Below are positions 35,182 to 45,761 of a DNA stretch of 64,000 nt, one piece after another (position 1 is the first letter of the stretch; every line of letters begins with the position of its first letter). Position numbers and translations under genes: made by a program. The notes below the pieces were generated by a model. It saw only the letters and a program-made list of their open reading frames with translations, had not been told where the DNA came from and did not search any database. The stretch comes from Heyndrickxia oleronia. Lineage in GTDB: Bacteria > Bacillota > Bacilli > Bacillales > Bacillaceae_C. The stretch is taken from contig NZ_CP065424.1 in the NCBI RefSeq assembly GCF_017809215.1, positions 1,892,001-1,956,000 on the forward strand. Direction: 5' to 3'.

Positions 35182-35802
35182 ATGAGTTTTCTTACAGAAT
35201 GGATCATGAATATTGTAGTTTTCATTTTATTAGCGATGATAGTGGACATGCTCCTACCGAATTCTAATATGAAGAAATATACAAAAATGGTAACAGGTCT
35301 TTTGTTAATTGCCATCATCATTACCCCACTTATCAAAGTATTTTCAAAGGACTTTGATCAAATCTTAACCTCCTTTTCTTCTGAAAGAGCAGTTGATAAT
35401 AAAAAACTAGAAAATTTAATAGAATCGAAAAAAAAAGAAATACAAGCTGTACAAGATGAATATACATTAGAACAAGTGGCTGTCCAAATGAAAAATGATG
35501 TCAAGGAGGAGTTGATGAATCAATATGGTAAGCAAATACAAAACATTAATCTCGAGGAAAGTGGACATAAAAATGATGGTAAAAATCCTATAGATAAGGT
35601 GATTGTATATTTGGAAGAAGCCAAAGAAAATTCAATTGCTGCAATAGAACCTATTGAGATTCAAGCAGATCAACCCAAGAATGACAAACATTTAAAAGAG
35701 ATGGAGAGCATTAAGGAAACCTTAGCAGATCAATGGAATGTAACAAAAGACCAGATTGAACTTCACTATGAAGGGAGGGTTCGCAATCTGAATGAACAAT
35801 AA
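35182..35802 (+). CDS. spoIIIAF: Stage III sporulation protein AF
   Basis: A 206-residue protein with two N-terminal membrane helices (about residues 6-22 and 35-55) and a soluble helical domain facing the intermembrane space, as in the ring-forming SpoIIIAF. MLLPNSNMKKYTKMVTGLLLIAI is the conserved region. It ends inside the start of spoIIIAG. Confidence 0.9.
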   Translation: MSFLTEWIMNIVVFILLAMIVDMLLPNSNMKKYTKMVTGLLLIAIIITPLIKVFSKDFDQILTSFSSERAVDNKKLENLIESKKKEIQAVQDEYTLEQVAVQMKNDVKEELMNQYGKQIQNINLEESGHKNDGKNPIDKVIVYLEEAKENSIAAIEPIEIQADQPKNDKHLKEMESIKETLADQWNVTKDQIELHYEGRVRNLNEQ

Positions 35803-36451
35803 TAAAGGTCCTATTGATTGGTTAAAAGAAAAATTATTTCAAAGCAAAGAGAATGACTCTAATAAAAAAAATAAGAAATATCAATACCTCCTTATTCTAC
35901 TAGTCTGTGGAATAGCAATAATGCTAATCAGTGACATCTGGAAAACAGGGAATAAGGAATCCTCTTCGACCACTTCTGTATATAGTGCAAGTGACGATCA
36001 AAAGGATGTAGAAACATTTGGTTCTGGGAATAAGGATCAAAATAAGAAGATGAAAGATTATGAAATGCAATATGAAACAGAGCTTAAAGATGTTTTAGAG
36101 CAAATGTCCGGAGTGGGTAAGGTTAGAGTCATCGTCAATCTTGCAGCAACGGAAAGTAAAGTTTACGAAAAAAACACCGTGATTCAAAATCAAACAACAA
36201 CAGAAACTGACCAAAATGGTGGAGAACGGCAGATTGAGGATCTTTCCAAAGATGAAAAACTTGTCATCATTAGAGATGGTGACAAGGAAATACCATTGAT
36301 TACTGAAACAAAGAAACCTGAAATTAGAGGGGTTCTAGTCGTAGCAGACGGAGCCAAAAATATATCAGTAAAAAGTATGATTATAGAAGCGGTATCCAGG
36401 GCTTTAGATGTTCCAACACATAAAGTGTCTGTTCAACCTAAAAAAAATTAA
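35792..36451 (+). CDS. spoIIIAG: Stage III sporulation protein AG
   Basis: A 219-residue ring protein of the SpoIIIA channel with one membrane helix (about residues 30-47) and a soluble ring-building-motif domain: LEQMSGVGKVRVIVNLAATESKVYEKN and ITETKKPEIRGVLVVADGAKN. It overlaps spoIIIAF by 11 bases, and GGGAGGG lies 12 bases upstream. SpoIIIAG forms a large ring in the intermembrane space. Confidence 0.92.
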   Translation: MNNNKGPIDWLKEKLFQSKENDSNKKNKKYQYLLILLVCGIAIMLISDIWKTGNKESSSTTSVYSASDDQKDVETFGSGNKDQNKKMKDYEMQYETELKDVLEQMSGVGKVRVIVNLAATESKVYEKNTVIQNQTTTETDQNGGERQIEDLSKDEKLVIIRDGDKEIPLITETKKPEIRGVLVVADGAKNISVKSMIIEAVSRALDVPTHKVSVQPKKN

Positions 36452-36464
36452 GGGGGATATATCC

Positions 36465-37004
36465 ATGTTATTGAAAAAACAAACTGTATGGTTATTAACA
36501 ATGTTAAGTTTAGTCGTCGTACTTTCCGTCTATTATGTTACTTCAGATCCAAAACAATCAGATATGGCCGCGGTCGAGCAGAAAGATGGAAAGGATGCAA
36601 CGAAGGAAAAAGAAACTACTAAGAAAGAACAAAACATGAATGTTGTGACAGAACAAAGTGATGAAGTGTTCGAACAAATTCGTATAGATCGTCAGGATGA
36701 TCGTAGCAAAGCAAAGGATGATTTAACAAAAACGTTAGCGTCAACTGATTTATCAGCTGAAGAAAGAAGTAAAGCACAGGATGAAATGAAGAAATTAAAT
36801 GAACTAGCAACAACTGAAAAGGTTTTAGAACAATTAATAAAATCTAAAGGCTATGAAGATGTTTTAGTAAGAGCAGATGGGACTGAAATGAAAATTACAG
36901 TTAAAGCAAAAGAACATAATACAAAAGCAGCCAATCAAATTTTAAGATTAGTACAGGAAGAAATGGGCAACATGCAAAAAGTAGCTGTAGATTTTCAACC
37001 GTAA
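36465..37004 (+). CDS. spoIIIAH: Stage III sporulation protein AH
   Basis: A 179-residue protein with one membrane helix (LLTMLSLVVVLSVYYV), a charged linker and a C-terminal ring-building domain that in B. subtilis binds SpoIIQ across the septal space. It is shorter than the 218-residue B. subtilis protein because the linker is short. ATG 36465 follows AAGGGGGAT; the frame from 36408 lies in spoIIIAG. Last gene of the operon. Confidence 0.92.
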   Translation: MLLKKQTVWLLTMLSLVVVLSVYYVTSDPKQSDMAAVEQKDGKDATKEKETTKKEQNMNVVTEQSDEVFEQIRIDRQDDRSKAKDDLTKTLASTDLSAEERSKAQDEMKKLNELATTEKVLEQLIKSKGYEDVLVRADGTEMKITVKAKEHNTKAANQILRLVQEEMGNMQKVAVDFQP

Positions 37005-37017
37005 ATAGTCATGTTTA

Positions 37018-37050
37018 GGGTGATCCGGAGTGAATTGGATCACCTTTTAT
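37018..37050 (+). terminator. Terminator after spoIIIAH
   Basis: GGGTGATCC and GGATCACC form a stem around a ten-base loop, followed by TTTTATTATT. Confidence 0.85.
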
Positions 37051-37093
37051 TATTCGTAAAATTAGATTGGTTCTATTAGGTTATTGAATTTTT

Positions 37094-37119
37094 ACTAAGT
37101 CTTATCGTATGATATTAGT
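37094..37119. promoter_or_regulatory. Imperfect palindrome upstream of accB
   Basis: ACTAAGTCTTAT-CGT-ATGATATTAGT is a near-palindrome, itself inside an outer TTACTA...TAGTAA pair. It lies 140 bases before accB and could be an operator. I cannot name the regulator; it does not match the FapR consensus well. Confidence 0.3.
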
Positions 37120-37259
37120 AGTAAGTCTTAAATCATTCTGCTAGAGTTAGTTATCTATTCATAATGAAGTTTGACAGCAGATATGTAATAGCAGGATAAT
37201 AATTATTAATGATGTACATATTGATGGTTTATCCAAAAAACTGAAGAGGTGTTATTATT

Positions 37260-37745
37260 ATGAAAATACAAGAAGTTCGTGAACTAATTAAGCTTATTGA
37301 TCAATCAAGCATTAATGAGTTTAAATTGGAAGGTGAAGGATATTCAATTAAAATGAAGAAAAATTCAGACGTGACGGTTGTTGAAGCTCCTATTGCCCAA
37401 AATCCAGTGATGCAACCAGTAGCGCCTGCTCCAGCTGCGCCACAAGTGAAAAATGAGCCAGTTCAAGAGATAGTAGAACAACCTGTTAAAAAACAAGATG
37501 AGAACTTGCATAAAATTGTTTCTCCAATGGTTGGGACATTTTATCAATCCCCATCACCAGACGCTGACGTGTATGTGAAGGTTGGATCAACGGTTCAGAG
37601 TAATACAGTTGTTTGTATTGTCGAAGCGATGAAATTATTTAATGAAATTGAAGCTGAAGTTGACGGAGAAATTGTTGAAATCTTAGTTAAAGATGGCCAG
37701 CTTGTTGAATATGGACAACCTTTATTCTTGGTGAAGACTAAGTAA
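37260..37745 (+). CDS. accB: Biotin carboxyl carrier protein of acetyl-CoA carboxylase
   Basis: A 161-residue carrier. The biotinylated lysine is K125 in [18 protein letters not shown]. The linker (about residues 48-80) is proline- and alanine-rich, and the C-terminal barrel starts at [11 protein letters not shown]. It carries carboxybiotin between AccC and AccAD for malonyl-CoA synthesis. GAGGTG precedes the ATG. Operon with accC, 12 bases downstream. Confidence 0.95.
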   Translation: MKIQEVRELIKLIDQSSINEFKLEGEGYSIKMKKNSDVTVVEAPIAQNPVMQPVAPAPAAPQVKNEPVQEIVEQPVKKQDENLHKIVSPMVGTFYQSPSPDADVYVKVGSTVQSNTVVCIVEAMKLFNEIEAEVDGEIVEILVKDGQLVEYGQPLFLVKTK

Positions 37746-37757
37746 GGAGCGAACATC

Positions 37758-39107
37758 ATGATAAAAAAAGTATTAATTGCCAATCGCGGTGAAATTGCTG
37801 TCAGGATTATCCGTGCATGTCGTGATTTAGGTATTGAAGCTGTAGCGGTTTATTCCGAAGCTGATAAAGATGCCCTTCATGTACAGTTAGCTGACGAAGC
37901 TTATTGTATTGGACCAAAAGCATCAAAAGATAGTTATTTAAATGTAACAAATATCATTAGTATTGCTAAATTAACAGGTTGTGATGCAATTCATCCTGGA
38001 TATGGATTTTTAGCTGAAAATGCTGACTTTGCAGAGCTATGTCGAGAATGCAATATTATCTTTATCGGACCTAGTCCAGAAGCAATTTCTAAGATGGGTA
38101 CAAAGGACGTTGCAAGAGAAACAATGAAGGATGCAGGTGTACCTATCGTCCCAGGCTCTCAAGGAATTATTAATGAAATTGAAGAAGCAATCCAATTAGC
38201 TAATTCAATGGGATATCCTGTAATCATTAAAGCTACTGCTGGTGGAGGTGGTAAAGGAATCCGTGTTGCGAAAAATGAAGAAGAACTAGTAAAAGGAATC
38301 AATATCACACAACAAGAAGCTGCAACAGCATTTGGTAATCCTGGTGTGTATATTGAGAAATACATTGAAGATTTTAGACATGTTGAAATCCAAATTATGG
38401 CTGATCAACATGGGAATGTAATACATTTAGGTGAACGTGACTGTTCAATCCAAAGACGTTTACAAAAACTATTAGAAGAATCTCCATCACCAGCACTTAC
38501 CCCTGAAATACGTGAAAAAATGGGTGAAGCAGCTGTAAAAGCAGCAAAAGCAGTTGATTATACTGGTGCAGGAACGATTGAGTTTATTTTTGATCATCAT
38601 AATCAAATTTTTTATTTTATGGAAATGAATACGAGAATACAAGTAGAACATCCCGTTACAGAGATGGTGACAGGTGTAGATTTAGTAAAAGAACAAATAC
38701 TCGTTGCATCTGGTCAACCACTATCGATTAAACAAGAGGAAGTAACTTTTAAGGGATGGTCGATTGAATGTAGAATCAATGCAGAAAATCCTGCCAAGAA
38801 TTTCATGCCATCCGCAGGGAAAATTGATATGTATTTACCACCGGGTGGACTAGGAGTTCGTGTCGATTCTGCCGCATATCCTGGATATACAATTCCACCA
38901 TATTACGATTCTATGATTGCAAAGGTTATTTCTTATGGAGCGACAAGAGATGAAGCAATTGCTAGAATGAAACGTGCATTAAGTGAATTTGCAGTAGAAG
39001 GAATTCATACAACTATTCCTTTCCATATGCGATTGTTAGAACATGAAACATTTGTAAGTGGTGATTTCAATACGAAGTTTTTAGAAAAATACGATATAAT
39101 GAAATAA
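37758..39107 (+). CDS. accC: Acetyl-CoA carboxylase, biotin carboxylase subunit
   Basis: A 449-residue ATP-grasp enzyme that carboxylates biotin on AccB with bicarbonate and ATP. It starts [22 protein letters not shown], has ATP-grasp glycines in [11 protein letters not shown], and [20 protein letters not shown] near the active site. Length matches the family. Operon accB-accC-yqhY. Confidence 0.96.
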   Translation: MIKKVLIANRGEIAVRIIRACRDLGIEAVAVYSEADKDALHVQLADEAYCIGPKASKDSYLNVTNIISIAKLTGCDAIHPGYGFLAENADFAELCRECNIIFIGPSPEAISKMGTKDVARETMKDAGVPIVPGSQGIINEIEEAIQLANSMGYPVIIKATAGGGGKGIRVAKNEEELVKGINITQQEAATAFGNPGVYIEKYIEDFRHVEIQIMADQHGNVIHLGERDCSIQRRLQKLLEESPSPALTPEIREKMGEAAVKAAKAVDYTGAGTIEFIFDHHNQIFYFMEMNTRIQVEHPVTEMVTGVDLVKEQILVASGQPLSIKQEEVTFKGWSIECRINAENPAKNFMPSAGKIDMYLPPGGLGVRVDSAAYPGYTIPPYYDSMIAKVISYGATRDEAIARMKRALSEFAVEGIHTTIPFHMRLLEHETFVSGDFNTKFLEKYDIMK

Positions 39108-39130
39108 TCATAGATGGAGGTGTTTGATTG

Positions 39131-39544
39131 ATGGTTGAAACAAATACAATGCTAGAAATGAACCAAGGTCAAGACGGTTTAGGTAAAATTGAAATTGCTC
39201 CAGAGGTTATTGAAGTAATCGCAGGTATTGCAGCAACGGAAGTGGAAGGCGTAGCTCAAATGAGAGGAAATTTTGCATCCGGTGTTGCTGAAAAACTCGG
39301 AAGAAAAAACCATGGTAAAGGTGTAAAGGTAGACCTAACGGAAGAAGGAATACTTGTTGATGTTTATTGTACGATGAATTTTGGTGTTTCAATACCGACA
39401 GTTGCTGGGAAAATTCAAGACAATATTCGTCAAGCACTACTGAATATGACAGCTTTAGAAGCACAAGAAGTTAATATTCATATTGTTGGCATTCAATTTG
39501 AAACACAGAAGCAGGAAAATGACTACGAACCAGAAATGATATAA
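39131..39544 (+). CDS. yqhY: Asp23/Gls24 family protein YqhY
   Basis: A 137-residue DUF322 (Asp23) protein. Core: IEIAPEVIEVIAGIAATEVEGVAQM and NIRQALLNMTALEAQEVNIHIVGI. In B. subtilis YqhY is co-encoded with accBC and influences acetyl-CoA carboxylase activity. The start at ATG 39131 is 8 bases from GGAGGTG; TTG 39128 directly before it is less likely. A terminator follows. Confidence 0.9.
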   Translation: MVETNTMLEMNQGQDGLGKIEIAPEVIEVIAGIAATEVEGVAQMRGNFASGVAEKLGRKNHGKGVKVDLTEEGILVDVYCTMNFGVSIPTVAGKIQDNIRQALLNMTALEAQEVNIHIVGIQFETQKQENDYEPEMI

Positions 39545-39548
39545 ACCA

Positions 39549-39586
39549 CTAGCCAAGGGTACACACCCTTGGCTTTACTTTTTTTA
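39549..39586 (+). terminator. Terminator after accBC-yqhY
   Basis: AGCCAAGGGT and ACCCTTGGCT form a perfect stem with a T-rich tail (TTACTTTTTTT). Confidence 0.9.
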
Positions 39587-39735
39587 TGAATTATAATAAA
39601 AATGAATGATATTAGAATAAATCGTGCGTTCAATGTATTTTTTATGCTATTATCTTTTTAGTGTAAAATAATAAGGGACAATATGAATCAATATTGAGGC
39701 GTTGACATCCTCATTTAGAGAAAAAGGAGTTTTAA

Positions 39736-40134
39736 TTGAAAATGAAAAGAAGAACAGCACGAGAGAAGGCTCTCCAAGCATTATTTCAAATAGATATCAA
39801 CGAAGCTTCCCCAGATGAGGCCATCAAAAATGTAGTCAAAGGTGAAGAAAATGATGAATATTTAAATGAATTGGTACATGGGACAAGTAATCATTTAAAT
39901 GAAATTGATGAAATGATTGCTCAACACCTTGAAAAGTGGACAATCAATCGGTTAGCAAAGGTGGATCTAAATATTTTACGTTTAGGTGTATTTGAATTAA
40001 TGTATGTTGATGATATCCCAGCAAACGTAGCGATCAATGAAGCATTAGAAGTGTCTAAACGATTCGGTGATGAGCAATCAAGTAAATTTATTAATGGTGT
40101 ATTGTCGAAAATAAAAGATACGACCCAAAAGTAA
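39736..40134 (+). CDS. nusB: Transcription antitermination protein NusB
   Basis: All-helical RNA-binding protein of rRNA antitermination complexes: KRRTAREKALQALFQIDINEA at the start, FINGVLSKIKD at the end, about 132 residues. AAGGAG is 6 bases before TTG 39736 and 12 before ATG 39742. The ATG gives the usual MKRRTAREKAL start, so both are possible. In B. subtilis folD follows; here a terminator and then xseA follow. Confidence 0.94.
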   Translation: MKMKRRTAREKALQALFQIDINEASPDEAIKNVVKGEENDEYLNELVHGTSNHLNEIDEMIAQHLEKWTINRLAKVDLNILRLGVFELMYVDDIPANVAINEALEVSKRFGDEQSSKFINGVLSKIKDTTQK

Positions 40135-40221
40135 ATGAATAATAAAGCTAACAAAATAAGCTGAAATCCACTGAAAAATAATTAAAATATCGTCAACCTA
40201 ATGATTAAGATGTATAATAAA

Positions 40222-40258
40222 ACAAAAGCTGACTTCCCTTGAAGCAGCTTTTGTTTTT
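40222..40258 (+). terminator. Terminator between nusB and xseA
   Basis: AAAAGCTG and CAGCTTTT form a stem with a 13-base loop and the tail GTTTTT. It separates nusB from xseA at the place where folD is found in B. subtilis. Confidence 0.8.
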
Positions 40259-40366
40259 ACATAATGTAGGGCTTAGATATCGTAATCCTACCATTAAAAT
40301 GAAGAAAAGCACTATGGAGTCAATACAGTCTCCTTTTCAATATTAAATATAAAAAGGGTGTTACAT

Positions 40367-41710
40367 TTGACAGCAAATCGGTATTTAACTGTTCAAGCGT
40401 TAACCAAATATATTAAAAGAAAATTTGATGTCGATCCGTATTTAGCTAATATCCATGTAAAAGGAGAAATTTCAAATTTTAAGCAGCATTCCAGTGGTCA
40501 TATGTATTTTACTTTAAAAGATGATAAAGCTAGAATTCTAGCTGTGATGTTCTCTTCTGCTAATAAAGTATTAAAATTCCAGCCTGAAAATGGGATGAAT
40601 GTTTTAATTCAAGGTCAAATAACTGTTTATGAAGGCAGTGGTCAATATCAAATTTATGTAAAGGAAATGCAGCCAGATGGAATAGGAGAGTTGTATTTAG
40701 CGTACGAACAGTTAAAGGCAAAGTTAGAAAGTGAAGGATTATTTGCTCTGGAAAGAAAAAGGAAAATACCTCAATATCCCAATACAATTGGAATTATTAC
40801 ATCGCCGACAGGAGCGGCTGTTAGAGATATTATTTCTACAATTAAGCGAAGATATCCTATCGGAAAAATGATTCTACACCCAGCCTTAGTACAGGGTGAA
40901 AATGCTGCAAAATCCATTGCAGACGCAATTGAAAAAATGAATCAAATGGAAAAAATAGATGTCTTAATTGTTGGACGCGGTGGTGGTTCAATTGAAGAGT
41001 TATGGGCATTTAATGAAGAAATTGTTGCACGGGCTATTGCCCATTCACATATTCCTATCATTTCAGCAGTTGGACATGAAACGGATTTTACCATTGCAGA
41101 CTTTGTTGCAGATTTACGTGCACCTACACCGACTGGTGCGGCAGAATTAGCTGTCCCTCATATAGAGGAGTTAATGGAAAAACTGTTGAATCGAAAATCG
41201 AGATTAATTCGAAGCACTTCTGAGATGATTAGACATGAACGAAAAAGACTGGAATTTTTAGAGCGTTCTTATATATTTAAAAACCCTCAGCGCTTATATG
41301 AACAAAAAATGGAACATTTGGACCGATTAACGAACCAATTAAGTCGTGGGATGAAACAAAAAATTCAATCTCTTTTCATTGACTTTACCCAACTGCAAAA
41401 ACAATTTTTAAGGAATCAACCGAAAAAACAGGTTGAACATGAAAAGGAAAAATACAAAAGATTAAACAATGAACTTCAAAAACAATTAATGATTGCTTTA
41501 AAGGATAAACAGCAGGAGTTCTCAAAGGTTCTTATGACATTAGAAGCATTAAGCCCATTAAAAGTCATGGATAGAGGATATAGTCTTGCCTATACAGAGA
41601 ATCAACAGATTATTAAAAGTGTGAACCAAATAAAAGAAGACGATCGTATTCGAGTACAAGTAGCTGACGGAAACATTATTTGTGAAGTGAAAGAAATTGG
41701 AAAGGAATGA
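40367..41710 (+). CDS. xseA: Exodeoxyribonuclease VII large subunit
   Basis: A 447-residue catalytic subunit of the single-strand DNA exonuclease. It has an N-terminal OB fold (ANIHVKGEISNFKQHSSGHMYFTLKDD) and a nuclease core with IGIITSPTGAAVRDI, VLIVGRGGGSIEELWAFN and VGHETDFTIADFVADLRAPTPTGAAE. The start at TTG 40367 has AAGGGTG six bases upstream; the frame from GTG 40358 overlaps that site. It overlaps xseB's ribosome region. Confidence 0.95.
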   Translation: MTANRYLTVQALTKYIKRKFDVDPYLANIHVKGEISNFKQHSSGHMYFTLKDDKARILAVMFSSANKVLKFQPENGMNVLIQGQITVYEGSGQYQIYVKEMQPDGIGELYLAYEQLKAKLESEGLFALERKRKIPQYPNTIGIITSPTGAAVRDIISTIKRRYPIGKMILHPALVQGENAAKSIADAIEKMNQMEKIDVLIVGRGGGSIEELWAFNEEIVARAIAHSHIPIISAVGHETDFTIADFVADLRAPTPTGAAELAVPHIEELMEKLLNRKSRLIRSTSEMIRHERKRLEFLERSYIFKNPQRLYEQKMEHLDRLTNQLSRGMKQKIQSLFIDFTQLQKQFLRNQPKKQVEHEKEKYKRLNNELQKQLMIALKDKQQEFSKVLMTLEALSPLKVMDRGYSLAYTENQQIIKSVNQIKEDDRIRVQVADGNIICEVKEIGKE

Positions 41711-41715
41711 AAAAG

Positions 41716-41940
41716 ATGGCTGAAACATTATCATTTGAAGAAGCAATGGAACAATTAGAAGTCATTGTTCAACGTTTAGAAAAAGGGGATGTCCCTTTAG
41801 AAGAAGCATTGACGATCTATAAAAAAGGGATGGAACTTTCCAAGCTTTGTCACGATAAATTAAAAACAGTAGAAGAGCAACTAACTAGTATTATTACAGA
41901 TAATGGTGAAGAGGAGTTTATCATCAAAGAGGAGGATTAA
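41716..41940 (+). CDS. xseB: Exodeoxyribonuclease VII small subunit
   Basis: A 74-residue helical protein, LSFEEAMEQLEVIVQRLEKGDVPLEEALTIYKKGMEL, typical of XseB, which binds several copies per XseA. ATG 41716 is 9 bases from AAAGGA, better than ATG 41707, which touches it. It sits between xseA and ispA with almost no gap. Confidence 0.94.
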   Translation: MAETLSFEEAMEQLEVIVQRLEKGDVPLEEALTIYKKGMELSKLCHDKLKTVEEQLTSIITDNGEEEFIIKEED

Positions 41941-41942
41941 GC

Positions 41943-42821
41943 TTGCATTTAAAAACATTTATGTCAAAAATGAATAAAGAATTAGAGAATCAACTTTCCG
42001 CATATATTTCAAACTTAAACGCTCCAATGATCATTAAAGAAGCAATGGATTATTCTCTTCAAGCTGGTGGAAAAAGAATAAGACCGTCCTTAGTATTTGC
42101 CACAATTCGTTCATTCGGTCAAAACGAAATGGAAGGGATGTCTGTTGCCTGTGCACTAGAAATGATACATACCTATTCTCTTATCCATGACGATCTACCA
42201 GCGATGGATAATGATGATTTACGCAGAGGGAAACCAACTAACCATAAGGTTTTCGGGGAAGCCTATTCAATATTAGCTGGTGATGGATTACTTACATATA
42301 GTTTTCAAGTAATTGCTCAAGATCCCAAACTATCTAATGATAAAAAGGTGAAGCTGATGGAACTATTAGCTATATCTGCTGGTCCGGAAGGAATGGTTGG
42401 TGGTCAGGTAGCTGATATGTTAGGGGAAAATAAATCCTTGACCATTGATGAATTAGAATATATTCATAAAAATAAAACGGGAAAACTGTTATTATATGCA
42501 GTAAAAGCAGGTGCCATTATTGCAGATGCAACAAATGAGCAGATTGACATTTTAGCAGAATATGCTGAAAATATCGGCTTAGCATTCCAAATAAGAGATG
42601 ATATTTTAGATATTGAAGGAAACGAAGAGACATTAGGGAAACCTGTTGGAAGTGATGTCGAAAATGTGAAGAGTACTTATCCTTCTTTATTATCATTACA
42701 TGGTGCAAAAAAACGACTTCATTATCATACAGAAAAAGCAAAAGAATGTATAAAAACACTTAATTTACATTCAAATTTACTCGAAGAAATGGCTAGCCTT
42801 ATTGAAGTAAGGGATTCATAA
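41943..42821 (+). CDS. ispA: Geranyl/farnesyl diphosphate synthase
   Basis: A 292-residue trans-prenyltransferase that builds farnesyl diphosphate from isopentenyl and dimethylallyl diphosphate. The first aspartate-rich motif is in LIHDDLPAMDNDDLRRG, the second in QIRDDILDIEG. GGKRIRPSLV binds the diphosphate. The TTG start is 7 bases from GGAGG. In B. subtilis it precedes dxs directly; here a 205-base gap with a hairpin separates them. Confidence 0.94.
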   Translation: MHLKTFMSKMNKELENQLSAYISNLNAPMIIKEAMDYSLQAGGKRIRPSLVFATIRSFGQNEMEGMSVACALEMIHTYSLIHDDLPAMDNDDLRRGKPTNHKVFGEAYSILAGDGLLTYSFQVIAQDPKLSNDKKVKLMELLAISAGPEGMVGGQVADMLGENKSLTIDELEYIHKNKTGKLLLYAVKAGAIIADATNEQIDILAEYAENIGLAFQIRDDILDIEGNEETLGKPVGSDVENVKSTYPSLLSLHGAKKRLHYHTEKAKECIKTLNLHSNLLEEMASLIEVRDS

Positions 42822-42881
42822 ATGAGTTAAAGAAGAAAATATGTTATAATACAAAAAAACATAAAAATACATGGATATTAG

Positions 42882-42917
42882 TTTGCCGTTATAAAAGAGT
42901 AGCGGCAATTTTTAAGG
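42882..42917 (+). terminator. Terminator-like hairpin between ispA and dxs
   Basis: TTGCCG and CGGCAA form a stem across a 15-base loop, followed by TTTTT. dxs therefore probably has its own promoter. Confidence 0.6.
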
Positions 42918-43026
42918 TACTCATCTGGCACTGAAAAAACATGCATGAGTGGTCAACGTTATATTATTTATTAAAACTGATAATGATTAAAGTAAAATCT
43001 ATTTAAATGAAAGTGAGTGATCCGTT

Positions 43027-44922
43027 TTGGATCTATTATCAATAAAGGACCCTTCCTTTCTGAAAACAATGAATACGAGTCAATTAAAAGAATTAAGTAA
43101 AGAGATTCGTTCATTTTTGATAGAAAATCTGTCAAAGACAGGAGGACATATTGGTCCTAATTTAGGGGTTGTTGAATTAACAATCGCATTACACAAATGT
43201 TTTGATAGTCCGAAGGATAAATTTTTATGGGATGTTGGACATCAATCATATGTTCACAAAATCCTTACAGGACGTGCTGATCAGTTTACTACATTAAGGC
43301 AATATAAAGGATTATCTGGATTCCCGAAAATGTGTGAAAGTGAACATGACGTGTGGGAAACGGGTCATTCTTCAACATCACTATCTGCTGCAATGGGAAT
43401 GGCGATTGCACGCGATATTAAAAAAGAAAAGTCCTATATTGTTCCAATTATAGGAGACGGTGCATTAACAGGTGGTATGGCATTAGAAGCATTAAATCAT
43501 ATTGGTCATGAAAAAAAGGACCTTATTGTGATATTGAATGATAACGAAATGTCTATTGCACCAAATGTTGGGGCCTTACACAATATTTTGGGCCGTTTAC
43601 GCACTGCCAATAAATATCAATGGGCGAAAGATGAACTGGAAAATTTATTGAAGAAAATTCCAGCGGTTGGAGGGAAATTAGCAGCAACTGCTGAAAGATT
43701 AAAGGACAGCATGAAATATTTTCTTGTTTCTGGAATCTTTTTCGAGGAATTAGGATTTACTTATTTAGGTCCTGTTGATGGTCATAATTTTGATGCTTTA
43801 TTTGAGCAATTTCAATACGCTAAAAAGACAAAGGGACCAATTTTACTACATGTCATTACTAAAAAAGGTAAGGGATATGAACCTGCTGAAAATGATACGA
43901 TAGGTACCTGGCATGGTACCGGACAATATAAAATTGAAACCGGTGATTTAATTAAGCCAGTCGGAGCACCACCAGCATGGAGCAAATTAGTTAGTGATAC
44001 AGTTCTACGTTTAGCTAAGAAGGATGATCGGATCGTTGCGATTACTCCAGCGATGCCTGTCGGATCTAAGCTTGAGAAATTTGCGGAAGAATTGCCAGAT
44101 AGAATGTATGATGTAGGAATTGCAGAGCAACATGCAGCTACTTTAGCAGCTGGTTTAGCGACACAAAAAATGAAACCGTTTTTGGCAATTTATTCAACAT
44201 TTTTACAAAGAGCCTATGATCAAGTGGTTCATGATATTTGTCGACAAAACCTAAACGTTTTCATCGGGATTGATCGAGCGGGTTTAGTTGGTGCTGATGG
44301 GGAAACACATCAAGGGGTTTTCGATATTGCGTTTTTAAGACATATTCCAAATCTCGTTTTAATGATGCCGAAAGACGAAAATGAAGGCCAACATATGGTT
44401 AATACAGCCATTCAATATGATGATGGTCCTATTGCTATGAGATTCCCACGTGGGAATGGTTATGGTGTACCGATGGATAGGGAACTTCGAACAATTCCTA
44501 TTGGTACATGGGAAATTCTTCGTGAAGGAAAAGATGCAGCAATTCTTACATTTGGGACGACTATTCCAATGGCTCTTGAAGCTGCCAATCTTCTGCAAAA
44601 ACAAGGATTATCTGTTAAAGTGATTAATGCACGCTTTATTAAACCGATGGATGAAAATATGTTACATGATTTATTTTCATTAAACTTACCGATATTAACA
44701 ATCGAAGAAGCTGTACTTCAAGGCGGATTTGGAAGTGCGGTTATTGAATATGCTCATGATCATGGATTTACTAATACAATCGATCGAATGGGGATTCCTG
44801 ATCAGTTCATTGAGCATGGTAGTGTAAATCAATTATTACAGGAAATTGGTATGACAACAGAAGAAGTTGTAAAAAGGTACAAGCTATTGCACCGAAAATA
44901 CAAAAAAGGGCATGAAAAATGA
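43027..44922 (+). CDS. dxs: 1-deoxy-D-xylulose-5-phosphate synthase
   Basis: A 631-residue thiamine diphosphate enzyme joining pyruvate and glyceraldehyde 3-phosphate, the first step of the MEP isoprenoid pathway. Visible: [31 protein letters not shown], the thiamine motif [22 protein letters not shown], and the catalytic glutamate in [12 protein letters not shown]. The start is TTG, with GTGAGTGA upstream. It overlaps yqxC by 4 bases. Confidence 0.95.
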   Translation: MDLLSIKDPSFLKTMNTSQLKELSKEIRSFLIENLSKTGGHIGPNLGVVELTIALHKCFDSPKDKFLWDVGHQSYVHKILTGRADQFTTLRQYKGLSGFPKMCESEHDVWETGHSSTSLSAAMGMAIARDIKKEKSYIVPIIGDGALTGGMALEALNHIGHEKKDLIVILNDNEMSIAPNVGALHNILGRLRTANKYQWAKDELENLLKKIPAVGGKLAATAERLKDSMKYFLVSGIFFEELGFTYLGPVDGHNFDALFEQFQYAKKTKGPILLHVITKKGKGYEPAENDTIGTWHGTGQYKIETGDLIKPVGAPPAWSKLVSDTVLRLAKKDDRIVAITPAMPVGSKLEKFAEELPDRMYDVGIAEQHAATLAAGLATQKMKPFLAIYSTFLQRAYDQVVHDICRQNLNVFIGIDRAGLVGADGETHQGVFDIAFLRHIPNLVLMMPKDENEGQHMVNTAIQYDDGPIAMRFPRGNGYGVPMDRELRTIPIGTWEILREGKDAAILTFGTTIPMALEAANLLQKQGLSVKVINARFIKPMDENMLHDLFSLNLPILTIEEAVLQGGFGSAVIEYAHDHGFTNTIDRMGIPDQFIEHGSVNQLLQEIGMTTEEVVKRYKLLHRKYKKGHEK

Positions 44923-45761
44923 AAAGTAAAAAACAACGTCTAGATGTGCTTCTCGTGGAAAGAGGTCTCATTGACACAAGGGAAAAAGCTAAGCGTGCAA
45001 TTATGGCGGGTATTGTCTATTCAAATGAATCACGGTTAGATAAACCTGGTGAAAAGGTAGCAGAAGATATTCCATTAACTGTTAAAGGAAATGTCATTCC
45101 TTACGTAAGTAGGGGTGGATTAAAATTAGAAAAAGCATTAAATGTTTTTAATGTGACTGCCAAGGATAAGATTTTAATTGATATTGGTTCTTCTACGGGT
45201 GGATTTACAGATTGTGCACTTCAAAATGGTGCCAAAATGTCCTATGCACTTGATGTGGGATACAATCAATTAGCATGGAAATTAAGAAATGATGATCGGG
45301 TTGTTGTAATGGAGAGAACAAATTTTCGTTATGTAACCCCTCAAGATTTAATTAGGGAAATGCCGGATTTGGCAACTATTGATGTCTCATTTATTTCCTT
45401 ATCATTAATTCTTCCAGTATTAAAAACCTTATTAGTGCCGTCAAGTGATGTAATTGCTTTAATTAAACCACAATTTGAAGCAGGAAGAGAGCAAGTGGGC
45501 AAAAAGGGAATTGTAAGAGATAAAAAAGTTCATGAAGCAGTAATAGAAAAGATTATAAAGCTCTCTATTCAAGAGGGCTATAATGTAGAGAACCTTTCAT
45601 TTTCACCGATTACAGGTGGAGAAGGGAATATTGAATTTTTAATTCACTTACAATGGTCTGGGCAGAATATCGATACGGAAGGTACTTGCAATCTTACGTT
45701 CTCTATTAAAGAAGTAGTTGAAAAAGCACACAGTGAATTATCAGGAAGAACAGATCAATAA
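44919..45761 (+). CDS. yqxC: TlyA family rRNA methyltransferase (YqxC)
   Basis: A 280-residue protein with an N-terminal S4 RNA-binding domain ([25 protein letters not shown]) and an FtsJ-type SAM methyltransferase domain ([21 protein letters not shown], then [11 protein letters not shown]). Related TlyA enzymes 2'-O-methylate rRNA; earlier annotations call them hemolysins. ATGA overlap with dxs indicates coupling. A terminator overlaps its stop. Confidence 0.92.
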   Translation: MKSKKQRLDVLLVERGLIDTREKAKRAIMAGIVYSNESRLDKPGEKVAEDIPLTVKGNVIPYVSRGGLKLEKALNVFNVTAKDKILIDIGSSTGGFTDCALQNGAKMSYALDVGYNQLAWKLRNDDRVVVMERTNFRYVTPQDLIREMPDLATIDVSFISLSLILPVLKTLLVPSSDVIALIKPQFEAGREQVGKKGIVRDKKVHEAVIEKIIKLSIQEGYNVENLSFSPITGGEGNIEFLIHLQWSGQNIDTEGTCNLTFSIKEVVEKAHSELSGRTDQ

